A DNA stretch of 64,000 nucleotides from JAXLXE01 sp046328115 (GTDB lineage Bacteria > Chloroflexota > UBA6077 > JACCZL01). This document shows positions 24,470 to 32,776 of the stretch, in pieces; within the stretch, counting starts at the first letter, position 1, and every line of letters starts with the position of its first letter. The position numbers and the translations under genes were made by a program. Below the pieces are notes generated by a model, which saw only the letters and a list, made by a program, of their open reading frames with translations, was not told the origin of the DNA and made no database searches. The stretch spans positions 620,001 through 684,000 of the forward strand of contig JAXLXE010000004.1 of the NCBI GenBank assembly GCA_046328115.1. The letters run 5' to 3'.

Positions 24470-25812
24470 GCCACCAGCCGTCTGGAGCAGTCTACTACCC
24501 CCGCATCGCCCAGCTCTCACTACCGTCCCCGCCGGGTGGAACTTCCGTGAGCCTCCGACAGACCCAGCGGGATGTCGAGCTCGCCCGGCGGGGAATCGAA
24601 ACGCGAGTCTTTGCCACGGCAGCTCACCCAGACCAGGCAAGTCCGCGACGGACAACAGAGGAGGTGCAGGTCTGCCGCGACCACGATGCGCTGGGCCGCG
24701 CCCTCGGGGAATACGCTCCAGACTGGACACTGACCCTGTTCGTGCCCGATCTGGCGGCAGATCTCCGCGCCGCGCGCGCAGGCGCCCCGAACAGTCGCGT
24801 CCTGGTCGAATGCCAGATGTCAGACCCCGCGAATCTCTCCGCGCTCCTCGAACCCGAGATCCTGGCGCACGTCGATGCCATGATCGTGCCGTCCCCTTCT
24901 ACGGCCGCGTTCATGCGGGACGTGCTGCCGGTCCCGATCCCCATCGGCATCGTGCCAAATGCCGTCCCAGACAACTTTGCGCGTCCCACCAGATCAGACG
25001 TCACGGGCGACCCGATCTTGCTCTGGGTTGGACGGTTCGAGCCGGTCAAGAACTGGCCCATGCTCATAGACATCGCGGAGCGCGTCCTGAGACGCAGGCG
25101 TGTGCAGGTGTGGGTGGTGGGTGGCGGCCACTCGGATCCGAGGCGCCAATCTCAGTTCATACGAGCAGTAGAGCGGCGAGGTATCGCGGCAGCGCTTCAC
25201 TGGCGTGATCGGGTTTCCCACGATGACATGCCAGATGTCTATGCCGCCGTGGCATCTAGCGGTGGATGCCTTCTGTCCACCTCGTATTCAGAATGCCAGT
25301 CCCACTCGATACTCGAGGCCATGGCGGCGCGGTGCCCGGTGGTGGCCTCCGAGGTACGCGGCGTCATAGATGACGTCCGGCACGGCGAGACAGGCTGGCT
25401 CTTTCCGGTGAACGACGCGTCCGTAGCCGCGGATCGGGTCCTGGATGTCTTGGAAGGCTTTCTGGATCGTGCGAGCGTGGTGGAGCGAGCGGCACGATAC
25501 GTGGAACGGTTCACCATCGAAGCATCCTTGGACCAGCTCCTCGCTCTGCTGCGCGATCCGAACGGGTTCCGATGGGAGCCCGAGACCCTGGCCACGCCCC
25601 GGGACCGCATGCTTCAGCCCACGCGTGCCCAGCTCGTCGCGACCGGCCGAACACTCCTGGAGAGCATGCGGGAGACCCAGGACCTGCTCCGCGAGGTCGC
25701 CCGTAGAGACGAGACGATCGCCTGGCTCCACCGCGAAGTGGCGGAGAGGGACGCCATCATCGCACGGCTCCAGGCTGGGCCTGGCCAGACCACAGCGGAG
25801 GCGCCAGACTAG
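24466..25812 (+). CDS. GT4 family glycosyltransferase with coiled-coil tail
   Basis: A TTG at 24466 overlaps the preceding TGA as TTGA, giving 448 residues and a sensible start (S-H-Q-P-S-G-A-V-Y-Y-P-R-I-A-Q-L). The GT-B fold is complete: L-W-V-G-R-F-E-P-V-K-N-W opens the donor lobe, and S-E-C-Q-S-H-S-I-L-E-A-M-A gives the E-x7-E retaining-glycosyltransferase motif, followed by P-V-V-A-S. The last 60 residues carry two 14-residue coil units (L-L-R-E-V-A-R-R-D and L-H-R-E-V-A-E-R-D). It is translationally coupled to the propeller gene, so the two may act together in glycan assembly. Confidence 0.87.
   Translation: MSHQPSGAVYYPRIAQLSLPSPPGGTSVSLRQTQRDVELARRGIETRVFATAAHPDQASPRRTTEEVQVCRDHDALGRALGEYAPDWTLTLFVPDLAADLRAARAGAPNSRVLVECQMSDPANLSALLEPEILAHVDAMIVPSPSTAAFMRDVLPVPIPIGIVPNAVPDNFARPTRSDVTGDPILLWVGRFEPVKNWPMLIDIAERVLRRRRVQVWVVGGGHSDPRRQSQFIRAVERRGIAAALHWRDRVSHDDMPDVYAAVASSGGCLLSTSYSECQSHSILEAMAARCPVVASEVRGVIDDVRHGETGWLFPVNDASVAADRVLDVLEGFLDRASVVERAARYVERFTIEASLDQLLALLRDPNGFRWEPETLATPRDRMLQPTRAQLVATGRTLLESMRETQDLLREVARRDETIAWLHREVAERDAIIARLQAGPGQTTAEAPD
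25684..25767 (+). repeat. Two 42-bp coiled-coil coding repeats
   Basis: The units L-L-R-E-V-A-R-R-D-E-T-I-A-W and L-H-R-E-V-A-E-R-D-A-I-I-A-R match the repeat of the other three tails. Confidence 0.85.
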
Positions 25813-25840
25813 GGCGATCTTTTTGCGCGTCAATCGGCGG

Positions 25841-26206
25841 TCACGCGGTGTGCTCGTCTGACCAGAGAACCTTTGGGCGTTCCCTTTGCGCACGTTTCCC
25901 TCGCGCAATCTCGGTGGATAGAGCGTTGAGCGCGTGGGTCCAGACGCCGCGGAACCCCTCCAGCCAGGCATCCACGGCCTGGAGAGGCGCTATGTCCAGC
26001 GAGTACAGCCGTCTGGCACCATCCACGCGCACGCTCGCAAACCCGTTGTCGCGCAGCACCTTGAGATGCTGAGACACTGACGCTTGCGTGATCCCGAACT
26101 CACGCTGGATTACCGTGACGATCGCGCCAGCCGAGTGCTCCTCCGCAGCCAGCAGCTCCAGGATTCGTCGACGGACCGGATCGCCCAGAACGTCGAAGGC
26201 GTGCAC
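25841..26206 (-). CDS. ArsR/SmtB family transcriptional regulator
   Basis: The 121-residue protein begins M-H-A-F-D-V-L-G-D-P-V-R-R-R-I-L-E-L-L, the usual ArsR helix, followed by the winged helix-turn-helix I-T-Q-A-S-V-S-Q-H-L-K-V-L-R and the wing R-V-D-G-A-R-R-L-Y. There is no cysteine pair for metal sensing. This non-metal subgroup is commonly paired with AHSA1 proteins, as here: its ATG lies directly after the stop of the SRPBCC gene. It probably autoregulates the pair. Confidence 0.92.
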   Translation of the reverse strand: MHAFDVLGDPVRRRILELLAAEEHSAGAIVTVIQREFGITQASVSQHLKVLRDNGFASVRVDGARRLYSLDIAPLQAVDAWLEGFRGVWTHALNALSTEIARGKRAQRERPKVLWSDEHTA

Positions 26207-26857
26207 TTACGCCTCCGAATCAGCGACCGGCTCGCCGGTGTAGGCAGCCCGAGTCCGCTCGGCGGCAGCCCGCGCGGCGTCTGTCCCCTCCCCACCCGCG
26301 ATCGCTGCCTCGCACCAGGCGTCACTGCTCACCTTGATGAACTGCTTCCCCTGTGGTGTGCCCATCCAGGCCATGAACTCCGCGGCGTTGTTCGGTTCTC
26401 CCGAGGCCAGGTGTTTCCCCAGGCCGCTGAGCGTCATGTCCCAGCCAATGCCAACCGCGCCCGGACCGTACTGCTCCCAATGCTGCTCGACGACCGCCTC
26501 GTGCTCCAGCGTCAGACGGGTGCCGCCAGCACGTTCGGGAGCAAGCGTGACGGTGAGCCAGGTCACACCACCACCGAACTCCCAGGTGACCGCCAGCCGA
26601 CGCATCGGCTCGCACTCGGTGATCAGTCCGCCAGCATTGCCCTCAAGCTGATAGCGGCCGCCCAGCTTCAGATCGCCCGAGATCGGCAGGAACCAGCGCG
26701 GGATACGGTCGGCATTGGTGAGCGCGTCCCAGACATCGGCCGCATCCGTCTGATAGACGCACGTTGCCACCACCTTGCGCGCCGGGCGGCCATCGCGTTC
26801 GCAGCTCTCCACGGCGCGCGCAACGGCGCCGAGATACCGTCCAACGTTGAGATCCAA
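26207..26857 (-). CDS. SRPBCC/AHSA1-domain protein paired with ArsR regulator
   Basis: A TTG start at 26857 has GGAGGG a few bases upstream. The 216-residue product contains an AHSA1 domain: Q-T-D-A-A-D-V-W-D-A-L-T-N, R-I-P-R-W-F-L-P, L-G-G-R-Y and the long T-L-E-H-E helix region, ending with G-W-D-M-T-L-S-G-L. Such proteins bind small hydrophobic molecules and are usually controlled by the adjacent ArsR repressor. It is the first gene of the pair and is followed without a gap by arsR. A longer acidic/Ala-rich C-terminus is unusual but unassigned. Confidence 0.88.
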   Translation of the reverse strand: MDLNVGRYLGAVARAVESCERDGRPARKVVATCVYQTDAADVWDALTNADRIPRWFLPISGDLKLGGRYQLEGNAGGLITECEPMRRLAVTWEFGGGVTWLTVTLAPERAGGTRLTLEHEAVVEQHWEQYGPGAVGIGWDMTLSGLGKHLASGEPNNAAEFMAWMGTPQGKQFIKVSSDAWCEAAIAGGEGTDAARAAAERTRAAYTGEPVADSEA

Positions 26858-26904
26858 AACTTCCCTCCACCAGCGTGCTGCCCATATGTATACAGTCTAT
26901 TGCT

Positions 26905-26926
26905 TATATAAGTCTAGTACTATATC
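26905..26926. promoter_or_regulatory. AT-rich imperfect dyad, candidate ArsR operator/promoter
   Basis: TATATAAG-TCTAG-TACTATATC is an imperfect inverted repeat in a strikingly AT-rich patch 50 bases upstream of the SRPBCC/arsR pair. Such dyads overlapping the promoter are typical of ArsR-type autoregulation. It could also serve the plus-strand gene at 27022. Confidence 0.35.
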
Positions 26927-27021
26927 CTTGCTCGGCGCCACGGTGGCCCCGCACTCTGTGGCCGTGGCTCATGATTCTCGTCGTGTATTCCTGTCGTGTC
27001 GCCAACTCCTGGAGGTCAATC

Positions 27022-27393
27022 TTGCACCCAACTGAGCGCCGTCTAGTCCGCGTCGAGCGCGAGCTCAGGATCTACCGCGTCATCGGCCTTCTTCTGCTCA
27101 CACTTACGGCGTACACGTTCGTTGTGGGTTGGTCCGGGCCACCCACGCGCCTCGACGTGAACGAACTCAACGTCGTCGATGCCGCGGGGGGCAATGGGCG
27201 TGTGAGCATCGCCATTGGAGAATCGGGGCCGGGCCAGCCATCGCTACGGTTCTTCGATTCACAGGGGCGCCTGCGCGCGCTCGTCGCCGTACGCGGCGAC
27301 GGTTCGGGCAACCGTGCCTCCACCATCGAAGTCCTCACGGACAACGGTGAACGCATCTGGTGGGCTCCGTTCGGACCAAGCTGGTACCAGTAG
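27022..27393 (+). CDS. Small single-pass membrane protein of unknown function
   Basis: A TTG at 27022 is preceded at proper spacing by GGAGG, so the 123-residue form is preferred to an opening at 26875 that runs through the AT-rich regulatory region. Residues 8-17 are basic (R-R-L-V-R-V-E-R-E-L-R), then one transmembrane helix (I-G-L-L-L-L-T-L-T-A-Y-T-F-V-V-G) is followed by an extracytoplasmic beta-rich domain with G-x-G and S-L-R-F-F-D-S-Q-G-R-L-R motifs. The latter looks like a short repeat seen in bacterial surface proteins. No function is known. Confidence 0.7.
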   Translation: MHPTERRLVRVERELRIYRVIGLLLLTLTAYTFVVGWSGPPTRLDVNELNVVDAAGGNGRVSIAIGESGPGQPSLRFFDSQGRLRALVAVRGDGSGNRASTIEVLTDNGERIWWAPFGPSWYQ

Positions 27394-27483
27394 AGAGCCA
27401 CTGGTGACTACGCGCCCCGATTGACCCCCGCATTCAGCAGTATGTACTAGACTCAACCCGCGACTATCGCCTCGGAGGGCCCC

Positions 27484-28554
27484 ATGGTGGAGCTGTACGG
27501 ACGGAGCTGGACCAGGGCTGAGCTGCTCAGCTATCTCGCGGATATGGATCAGGTCGGCGGCATCCGCTCCTTCGCCTATCAGGATGGGCCGGAGGCCGGC
27601 GTCCGCGCGCTCGAGTTCCGCACCGGTGCCGGCCTCAACTTCACCGTGCTCGCCGACCGCTCCATGGACATCGCCATGGCTGAGATCAACGCCACTCCCG
27701 TCTCCTTCCTCACGCCAGTCGGCTACGTCCACCCAGCGTACTTCGAGGAGCCCGGCCTCAACTGGCTCCGCACGTTCCAGGGCGGCCTGTTCGTCACCTG
27801 CGGCCTGGATACCACCGGTTTTCCGTCCAACGACGGTGGTCAGGACTTCGGTCTGCACGGTCGCGGCTCCACCCTGGCTGCCCGAAACCTCTCCTTCGAT
27901 GCCGACTGGAAGGGCGATGAATACGTGTTGCGGGCCCGCGGCAAGATGCGCCAGGCCTCCTTCCACGGCGAGCATCTCCAGCTCACGCGCGAGATCACGG
28001 CCAGACTCGGCCGGAACACGATCTGGATCCACGACACCGTAGAGAACATGGGCACCCGCCGAGAGCCCCACGCCATCATGTACCACTTCAACGCCGGGTT
28101 CCCTCTCCTGGACGATGGCGCCGAGCTTATGGTGCGCTCCCAGGGCATTCAGGTCGTCACGGACAACGCCCACCCGGCCCTGCCCACGTGTCGCCAGGTG
28201 CACGAGCCGCGCTTTGGCTTTGCCGAGGAGGTGTTCATTCACGACACTATCCCCGGCGCGGATGGCACCGTCTCGGCCACGCTCGTCAACCGCGCCTTCC
28301 GCGGCGGCCGCGGGCTTGCCATGGCCATCCGCTACCGCAAGGCAGAGCTACCCTTCCTGATCCAGTGGCGCAACTTCAAGGAGCGAGCCTACGTGATGGG
28401 CATTGAGCCGGCCAACGCGGACGTCCGGGGCCGGGCCTACAACCGCGCGCAGGGCACACTGGTGGAGCTGGATCCAGGCGAGCGTCGCGAATATCACCTC
28501 GAGGTTGAGATCGCGGACGATCCAGCGGGCGTCGCCCGACTCACCGCGAGCTGA
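27484..28554 (+). CDS. DUF4432 family protein (galactose-mutarotase-like)
   Basis: The 356-residue protein matches DUF4432, a beta-sandwich related to aldose 1-epimerases. Visible family text is G-L-N-F-T-V-L-A-D-R-S-M-D-I, T-F-Q-G-G-L-F-V-T-C-G-L, D-F-G-L-H-G-R and I-M-Y-H-F-N-A-G-F-P-L-L. The His residues in L-H-G-R and M-Y-H-F are placed as in the mutarotase active site. It likely acts on a sugar, but the substrate is unknown. The following CehA/McbA-type gene begins two bases after its stop, so the two are one operon. Confidence 0.88.
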   Translation: MVELYGRSWTRAELLSYLADMDQVGGIRSFAYQDGPEAGVRALEFRTGAGLNFTVLADRSMDIAMAEINATPVSFLTPVGYVHPAYFEEPGLNWLRTFQGGLFVTCGLDTTGFPSNDGGQDFGLHGRGSTLAARNLSFDADWKGDEYVLRARGKMRQASFHGEHLQLTREITARLGRNTIWIHDTVENMGTRREPHAIMYHFNAGFPLLDDGAELMVRSQGIQVVTDNAHPALPTCRQVHEPRFGFAEEVFIHDTIPGADGTVSATLVNRAFRGGRGLAMAIRYRKAELPFLIQWRNFKERAYVMGIEPANADVRGRAYNRAQGTLVELDPGERREYHLEVEIADDPAGVARLTAS

Positions 28555-28556
28555 CG

Positions 28557-29996
28557 GTGCCCACCCTGCGCGGCAAGATCTGGGATCGGGCCTCCAGCCG
28601 CGCGCTGGAGGCCCGGGTCCACGTGCTGGGCTCCAGCGGACTCACCTACGCTCCACCGGACGCGATCCACAAGGTTGGCGGCGGCCAGGCGTTCTTCTAC
28701 GCGGACGGTGCGTTCGAGGTGGACGTGCCGCTGGGCCAAGCGGACATCGTCGTAGAGCGGGGCACGGAATACCGACCGCTCCGCCTGGTGGTGGAGATGC
28801 CCAGTGCCGGCACCGTGGACGTGGACCTGCCGCTCGATCGTTGGATCAACCTCCCCTCCCAGGGTTGGTACGCCGGCAACACCCACGTCCATTACGATGA
28901 GAAGGAGACCCGGGCGCTGGAGCGGCTCCGGCTCGATCCGCGGGTGGAGGATCTGCCGGTTCTCATCATGAGCGTGCTCAGGCGGCGGGACCTGGCGTAC
29001 GCCTCCAACGCCTTCCCGATCGGCCCGCACACTCTCTCCACACCGGACCACCTGATAGACGTGGGTGAGGAGAGCCGCCACAACCGGGAGCCGTGGACCA
29101 TTGGCTATGGCCACATCATGCTCGTCAACATTCGCCAACTCGTGGAGCCCATGAGCCGCGGTGTACTGGTGGATGACTCCAGTCCAGACTACCCACCGCT
29201 CGTAGATGCCTGCGACGCTGCCCGCGGTCAGGGTGGTTTGGTGCTGTGGTGCCACAATGCCGAGGGTATGGAGGCGCCGATCGCCGCCGCGCTGGGTAAG
29301 CTGGACGGGATCAACCTGTTCGATCCGTACTGGAAGGACCCGGAATACGACGCGTGGTACCGGCTGCTCAACTGTGGGCTTCGGCTGCCCGCGTCCACCG
29401 GCTCCGACTGGTTCGTCTGCTCCAGCAACCGCGTCTACGTCGACGTGCCGGGCGAGATGTCATACGCCGTGTGGCTAGATGGTCTCAAGCAGGGAAGGAC
29501 ATTTGTGACGGACGGACCGATACTGCGGATGACCGTTGACGGCCATGGACCCTCGAACGACGTGCTTGGCGCAGGCGGTCAGATCCGCACCGCCCGCGTG
29601 GCGGTGGAGTGGATGAGCGCGCAGCTTATCGACAGAATCGAGATCATCCGGGACGGCCGGGTGGCGGCGATCACCGAGAACGTCGACGCGGCGGAGACCG
29701 GCCGGCTCGAGATTGATCTCGACATCGACGGTGCCGGCTGGGTGGCTGCCCGCTGCGCCGGCCGAAGGCGCAACAGCTACGGCCATGCCCTCTGGGCTCA
29801 CACCAGCCCGGTGTACCTCCGGGATAGGCCGTCAGCCCCAACCGTGCGCGCCGCGGCCGACTCGTTCATCCACCACATCGAGCGCGGTAGACAATGGATC
29901 AGCACCCGCGCACGGTTTGACAACGACGCGCAGCGCGATCGGATTGTCGGGCTCTACGCTGAGGGCCGGCGTACCTTCGAGGCCATTCGCGGCTAG
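28557..29996 (+). CDS. CehA/McbA-type (PHP-related) metallohydrolase
   Basis: Starting at a GTG two bases after the DUF4432 gene, the 479-residue protein has an N-terminal beta domain (to about residue 100). A PHP-like TIM-barrel core follows: N-T-H-V-H-Y (metal ligands), I-M-S-V-L, L-V-L-W-C-H-N-A-E-G and S-T-G-S-D-W. CehA/McbA proteins hydrolyse carbamate or phosphate esters in some species, but most members are uncharacterised. The C-terminal third (V-T-D-G-P-I-L) is the family beta domain. With its mutarotase-like neighbour it may degrade a sugar derivative. Confidence 0.82.
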   Translation: MPTLRGKIWDRASSRALEARVHVLGSSGLTYAPPDAIHKVGGGQAFFYADGAFEVDVPLGQADIVVERGTEYRPLRLVVEMPSAGTVDVDLPLDRWINLPSQGWYAGNTHVHYDEKETRALERLRLDPRVEDLPVLIMSVLRRRDLAYASNAFPIGPHTLSTPDHLIDVGEESRHNREPWTIGYGHIMLVNIRQLVEPMSRGVLVDDSSPDYPPLVDACDAARGQGGLVLWCHNAEGMEAPIAAALGKLDGINLFDPYWKDPEYDAWYRLLNCGLRLPASTGSDWFVCSSNRVYVDVPGEMSYAVWLDGLKQGRTFVTDGPILRMTVDGHGPSNDVLGAGGQIRTARVAVEWMSAQLIDRIEIIRDGRVAAITENVDAAETGRLEIDLDIDGAGWVAARCAGRRRNSYGHALWAHTSPVYLRDRPSAPTVRAAADSFIHHIERGRQWISTRARFDNDAQRDRIVGLYAEGRRTFEAIRG

Positions 29997-30028
29997 CACG
30001 CACGGGTAGCACCGTGGCGCATAACGCG

Positions 30029-30904
30029 TCAGTCGAACAAGCCTGCGATGCTCTCCGCTTTCCGTGCCCCAACCGTCGCGCGGGCTCCCCGCCTGCCGAG
30101 CCCGCGCAGCAGCAGCGTCCAGCCAAACACCAGCACAAACAGTAGCGCGGAGACCAGCACAATGGTGGCGCCACTCGAGACATCCAGGAAATAGCTGGCG
30201 TAAATACCTACAAGACCGCACAGTGCCCCGATGGTGGTGGAAAGCCACAACATGCTGCTGAAGCTGTCCGTCAGCAGACGCGCTACGATGGCCGGCACCA
30301 CCACGGCCGCCGCCACCAGCGTCACGCCCATCACCTGCATGGAGGCGATGATCGTCCCCGCCAGCATAAGCGCGAATACCGTCTCAGCTAGCGCCGTGTT
30401 CACACCGTAGACCCGAGCAACCTCGGGGTCGAACGTGGTGAACAGGAGCTGCTTGTAGAAAAAAAACACCACCAGCACCGTGGCCATCAGCACCACGCCG
30501 ATCACCACCAGATCTTCAGTGGTGACACCAAGGATGTTGCCGAATAGAGCGGCGTCGAAGTTACGCGAGAACCGTCGGTAGCGACTGATCAGCGCCACGC
30601 CCAGAGCAAAGCTGGCAGTGGTGATGATGCCGATGGCGGCGTCCGCGCCGATACCCCGTCGACGCGCCACCGCGTTGATCAACAGGGCCGCCCCAAAGCC
30701 CCAGAGGCCGGCGCCAAAGTAAAAATTGAGCTGCATCACATAGCTCACCACCGCGCCGCCAAACGCCGCGTGCGCCAGGCCATGGCCGATGTACGACATC
30801 TTCCGCAGGACGATATACACGCCCATCAGGCCGCACAGCGCGCCAGTGAGCGTGGCCGCGATCAGCCCACGGGTGAAGAACTCAAACTGGAAGGGCTCCA
30901 GCAT
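30029..30904 (-). CDS. znuB: Metal ABC transporter permease (ZnuB/MntB-type)
   Basis: The 291-residue integral membrane protein has about eight hydrophobic helices and the ABC-3 family text F-F-T-R-G-L-I-A-A-T-L-T-G-A-L-C-G-L-M-G-V-Y in two parts, G-L-A-H-A-A-F-G-G-A and D-P-E-V-A-R-V-Y-G-V-N. It forms the channel for Zn or Mn uptake with the ATPase and binding protein encoded just upstream. Its ATG shares a base with the ATPase stop. It is the last gene of the minus-strand metal operon and converges with the CehA gene. Confidence 0.93.
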   Translation of the reverse strand: MLEPFQFEFFTRGLIAATLTGALCGLMGVYIVLRKMSYIGHGLAHAAFGGAVVSYVMQLNFYFGAGLWGFGAALLINAVARRRGIGADAAIGIITTASFALGVALISRYRRFSRNFDAALFGNILGVTTEDLVVIGVVLMATVLVVFFFYKQLLFTTFDPEVARVYGVNTALAETVFALMLAGTIIASMQVMGVTLVAAAVVVPAIVARLLTDSFSSMLWLSTTIGALCGLVGIYASYFLDVSSGATIVLVSALLFVLVFGWTLLLRGLGRRGARATVGARKAESIAGLFD

Positions 30905-31698
30905 CAGCCGCGGGTGGCGGAGAGCCTATCGCTCACCAGAATCAAGTCGCCCTGGCGAACGACCACCATCTCCGCCCCGTACGTCCGCTCGAGCACCTCT
31001 GGCGTGAACACCTGGTCGGGAGTGCCTTCCGCGAGGACGTGACGGTTGAGGCAGATCACCCATGGGAGGTGGGCCGCGACGGAATTCAGGTCATGCGTCG
31101 TGAGCAACACCGTGATACCCTCGCGGTTGAGATCGGCCAGCAGGTGGAGCACCTCGTGGCGCGTCTTGATGTCTGAGCCAGACGTTGGCTCGTCCAGCAG
31201 CAACAGATCAGGCTGGCGGATAAGTGCCCGGGCCAGGAATACCCGCTGCTGTTGGCCACCAGAGAGCTCCCGGATATGGCGCTTCGCCAGCCCCTGGATC
31301 CCCAGCCGGTCCAGCAGCTCCAGCATTCGCTGGCGATCGGCGCGACTGGTCCAGGGAAACGGCCCTGACTCGGCCGTCAGCCCCATCAGCACCACCTGCT
31401 CCACCGTGGCCGGAAAGCTCCAGTCTATGGTCTCGAGCTGCGGCACGTAGCCCATCCGCCGGCGCGCGCCCGCCGCGAACTCGATCTGCCCGCCGTGGTG
31501 GTCCACCAATCCCAGCAGCGCCCGTAGCAGCGTGGTTTTGCCGGAGCCGCTGGGGCCGACGATGCCGGCGAACTGGCCTCTGGCCAACTGAAGCGAAACG
31601 CCATCGAGCACCACTGTGGAGTCGTAGCCGCAGCGAAGGTCCGTGATCTTCACCAGGCAAGGTGCATCCACGGCCAGCGCCGGTGCCAGGATAGCCAT
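30904..31698 (-). CDS. znuC: Metal ABC transporter ATP-binding protein (ZnuC-type)
   Basis: The 264-residue ATPase has all the nucleotide-binding motifs: Walker A G-P-S-G-S-G-K-T-T-L, Q-loop, signature L-S-G-G-Q-Q-Q-R, Walker B L-L-L-L-D-E-P-T-S-G and the H-loop T-T-H-D-L. The text M-G-Y-V-P-Q before the helical domain is typical of the Zn/Mn ABC-3 group. It lies one base after the binding-protein gene and one base overlaps the permease start, so the trio is translationally coupled. Confidence 0.94.
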   Translation of the reverse strand: MAILAPALAVDAPCLVKITDLRCGYDSTVVLDGVSLQLARGQFAGIVGPSGSGKTTLLRALLGLVDHHGGQIEFAAGARRRMGYVPQLETIDWSFPATVEQVVLMGLTAESGPFPWTSRADRQRMLELLDRLGIQGLAKRHIRELSGGQQQRVFLARALIRQPDLLLLDEPTSGSDIKTRHEVLHLLADLNREGITVLLTTHDLNSVAAHLPWVICLNRHVLAEGTPDQVFTPEVLERTYGAEMVVVRQGDLILVSDRLSATRG

Positions 31699-31699
31699 G

Positions 31700-32692
31700 C
31701 TACGGCGTGAACGTATTGCGCGGGTCCAGACCAGTCAACGGTCTGGGATCGCCGCCCAGCGCCTCAGCCATCAGCTGGACGTCGAACTTCATCATGCCCA
31801 CGTACGTATGCTCGGGCGAGTCCTCCAACCCCGGCGGATCATCGTCTCGGAGCTCATCAATGAAGCGCACGCTGCCCTCCCTCCCGATCTGCTCCAACAC
31901 TTTGCTGGGGAAGACTTCTGAGCCAAAGATCGCGGGAACGCCCGTCTCCCTGATCTGACGGATCAGGTCTGCTACTTCACGAGGGGAAGGCTCGGCGAAA
32001 TCGGACGGCTGAATAGCACCGATCACCGTGAAGCCGTAGCGCGGTGCAAAGTAGGCGAACGAATCATGGTAGGTGAGCAGCTTGCGATTCTGCTCAGGAA
32101 TCGTCGCCACGGTAGCGGCGATCGCGGTATCAAGCTCCGTCAACTTGGCATGAAACGCATGCGCGTTGGACGCGTAGTAGGCGGCGTTCGACGCGTCCAG
32201 CTCGCTGAGCGCGTCGCGGACGAGCTCAGCGTACTTCCGCGCGTGGAGCGGGTTCATCCAGAGGTGGGGATTCGGATCACCGTGCTCCTCCGGAAAGCTG
32301 AAGTCAAACACCCACTCGGAGCGCGTAATCGTCCCTGGCCCAAGCTCCAGAAGTCTCGCGCCGCGCTTCATGTTGGCCTGAGCCAGATCGATCGTCGTCC
32401 CCTCCAGCGCCAGCCCGTTCACCACGATCAAGTCCGCCTGGGCCAGCTTGCGCGCGTCAGACGGCGAAGGCTCGAAGGTATGGGAGTCCGTACCGGGCGG
32501 GATGATCCCCTCCAGGTCGATCCGCGAGCCGCCGACGTTCAGCACGATGTTGGTGATCGGCGCGACCGTGGTGACGACCTTCAAGCGGGTCTGGGCTGAA
32601 GTCACAGAGGGTCTGGGGATCAGGACGAGCGCCGCGAGCACGGCAGCCGCGAGCAGCGAGTAGGGGCGCACAAGAATCTCCAGCGGAGGCAT
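31700..32692 (-). CDS. znuA: Metal ABC transporter substrate-binding protein (ZnuA/TroA-type)
   Basis: The 330-residue cluster 9 binding protein has a signal peptide (L-L-A-A-A-V-L-A-A-L-V-L-I-P) without a lipobox, then T-T-V-A-P-I-T-N-I. Likely metal ligands are H in D-S-H-T-F-E-P-S-P-S-D, H in P-N-P-H-L-W-M-N-P, H in T-Y-H-D-S-F-A-Y-F and an acidic residue near F-G-S-E-V-F-P. The His-rich loop of typical ZnuA is nearly absent, so manganese binding is also possible. It is 84 bases downstream of the His-tailed zinc-ribbon gene and starts the ABC trio. Confidence 0.92.
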   Translation of the reverse strand: MPPLEILVRPYSLLAAAVLAALVLIPRPSVTSAQTRLKVVTTVAPITNIVLNVGGSRIDLEGIIPPGTDSHTFEPSPSDARKLAQADLIVVNGLALEGTTIDLAQANMKRGARLLELGPGTITRSEWVFDFSFPEEHGDPNPHLWMNPLHARKYAELVRDALSELDASNAAYYASNAHAFHAKLTELDTAIAATVATIPEQNRKLLTYHDSFAYFAPRYGFTVIGAIQPSDFAEPSPREVADLIRQIRETGVPAIFGSEVFPSKVLEQIGREGSVRFIDELRDDDPPGLEDSPEHTYVGMMKFDVQLMAEALGGDPRPLTGLDPRNTFTP

Positions 32693-32776
32693 TCAATGGT
32701 GACTGTAGCCGCCGAATCGTGCAAATGCAAAAACTCGCGACAGCGGCCGCGCAGTCTCAGGTCGCCGCGCCGCCGG

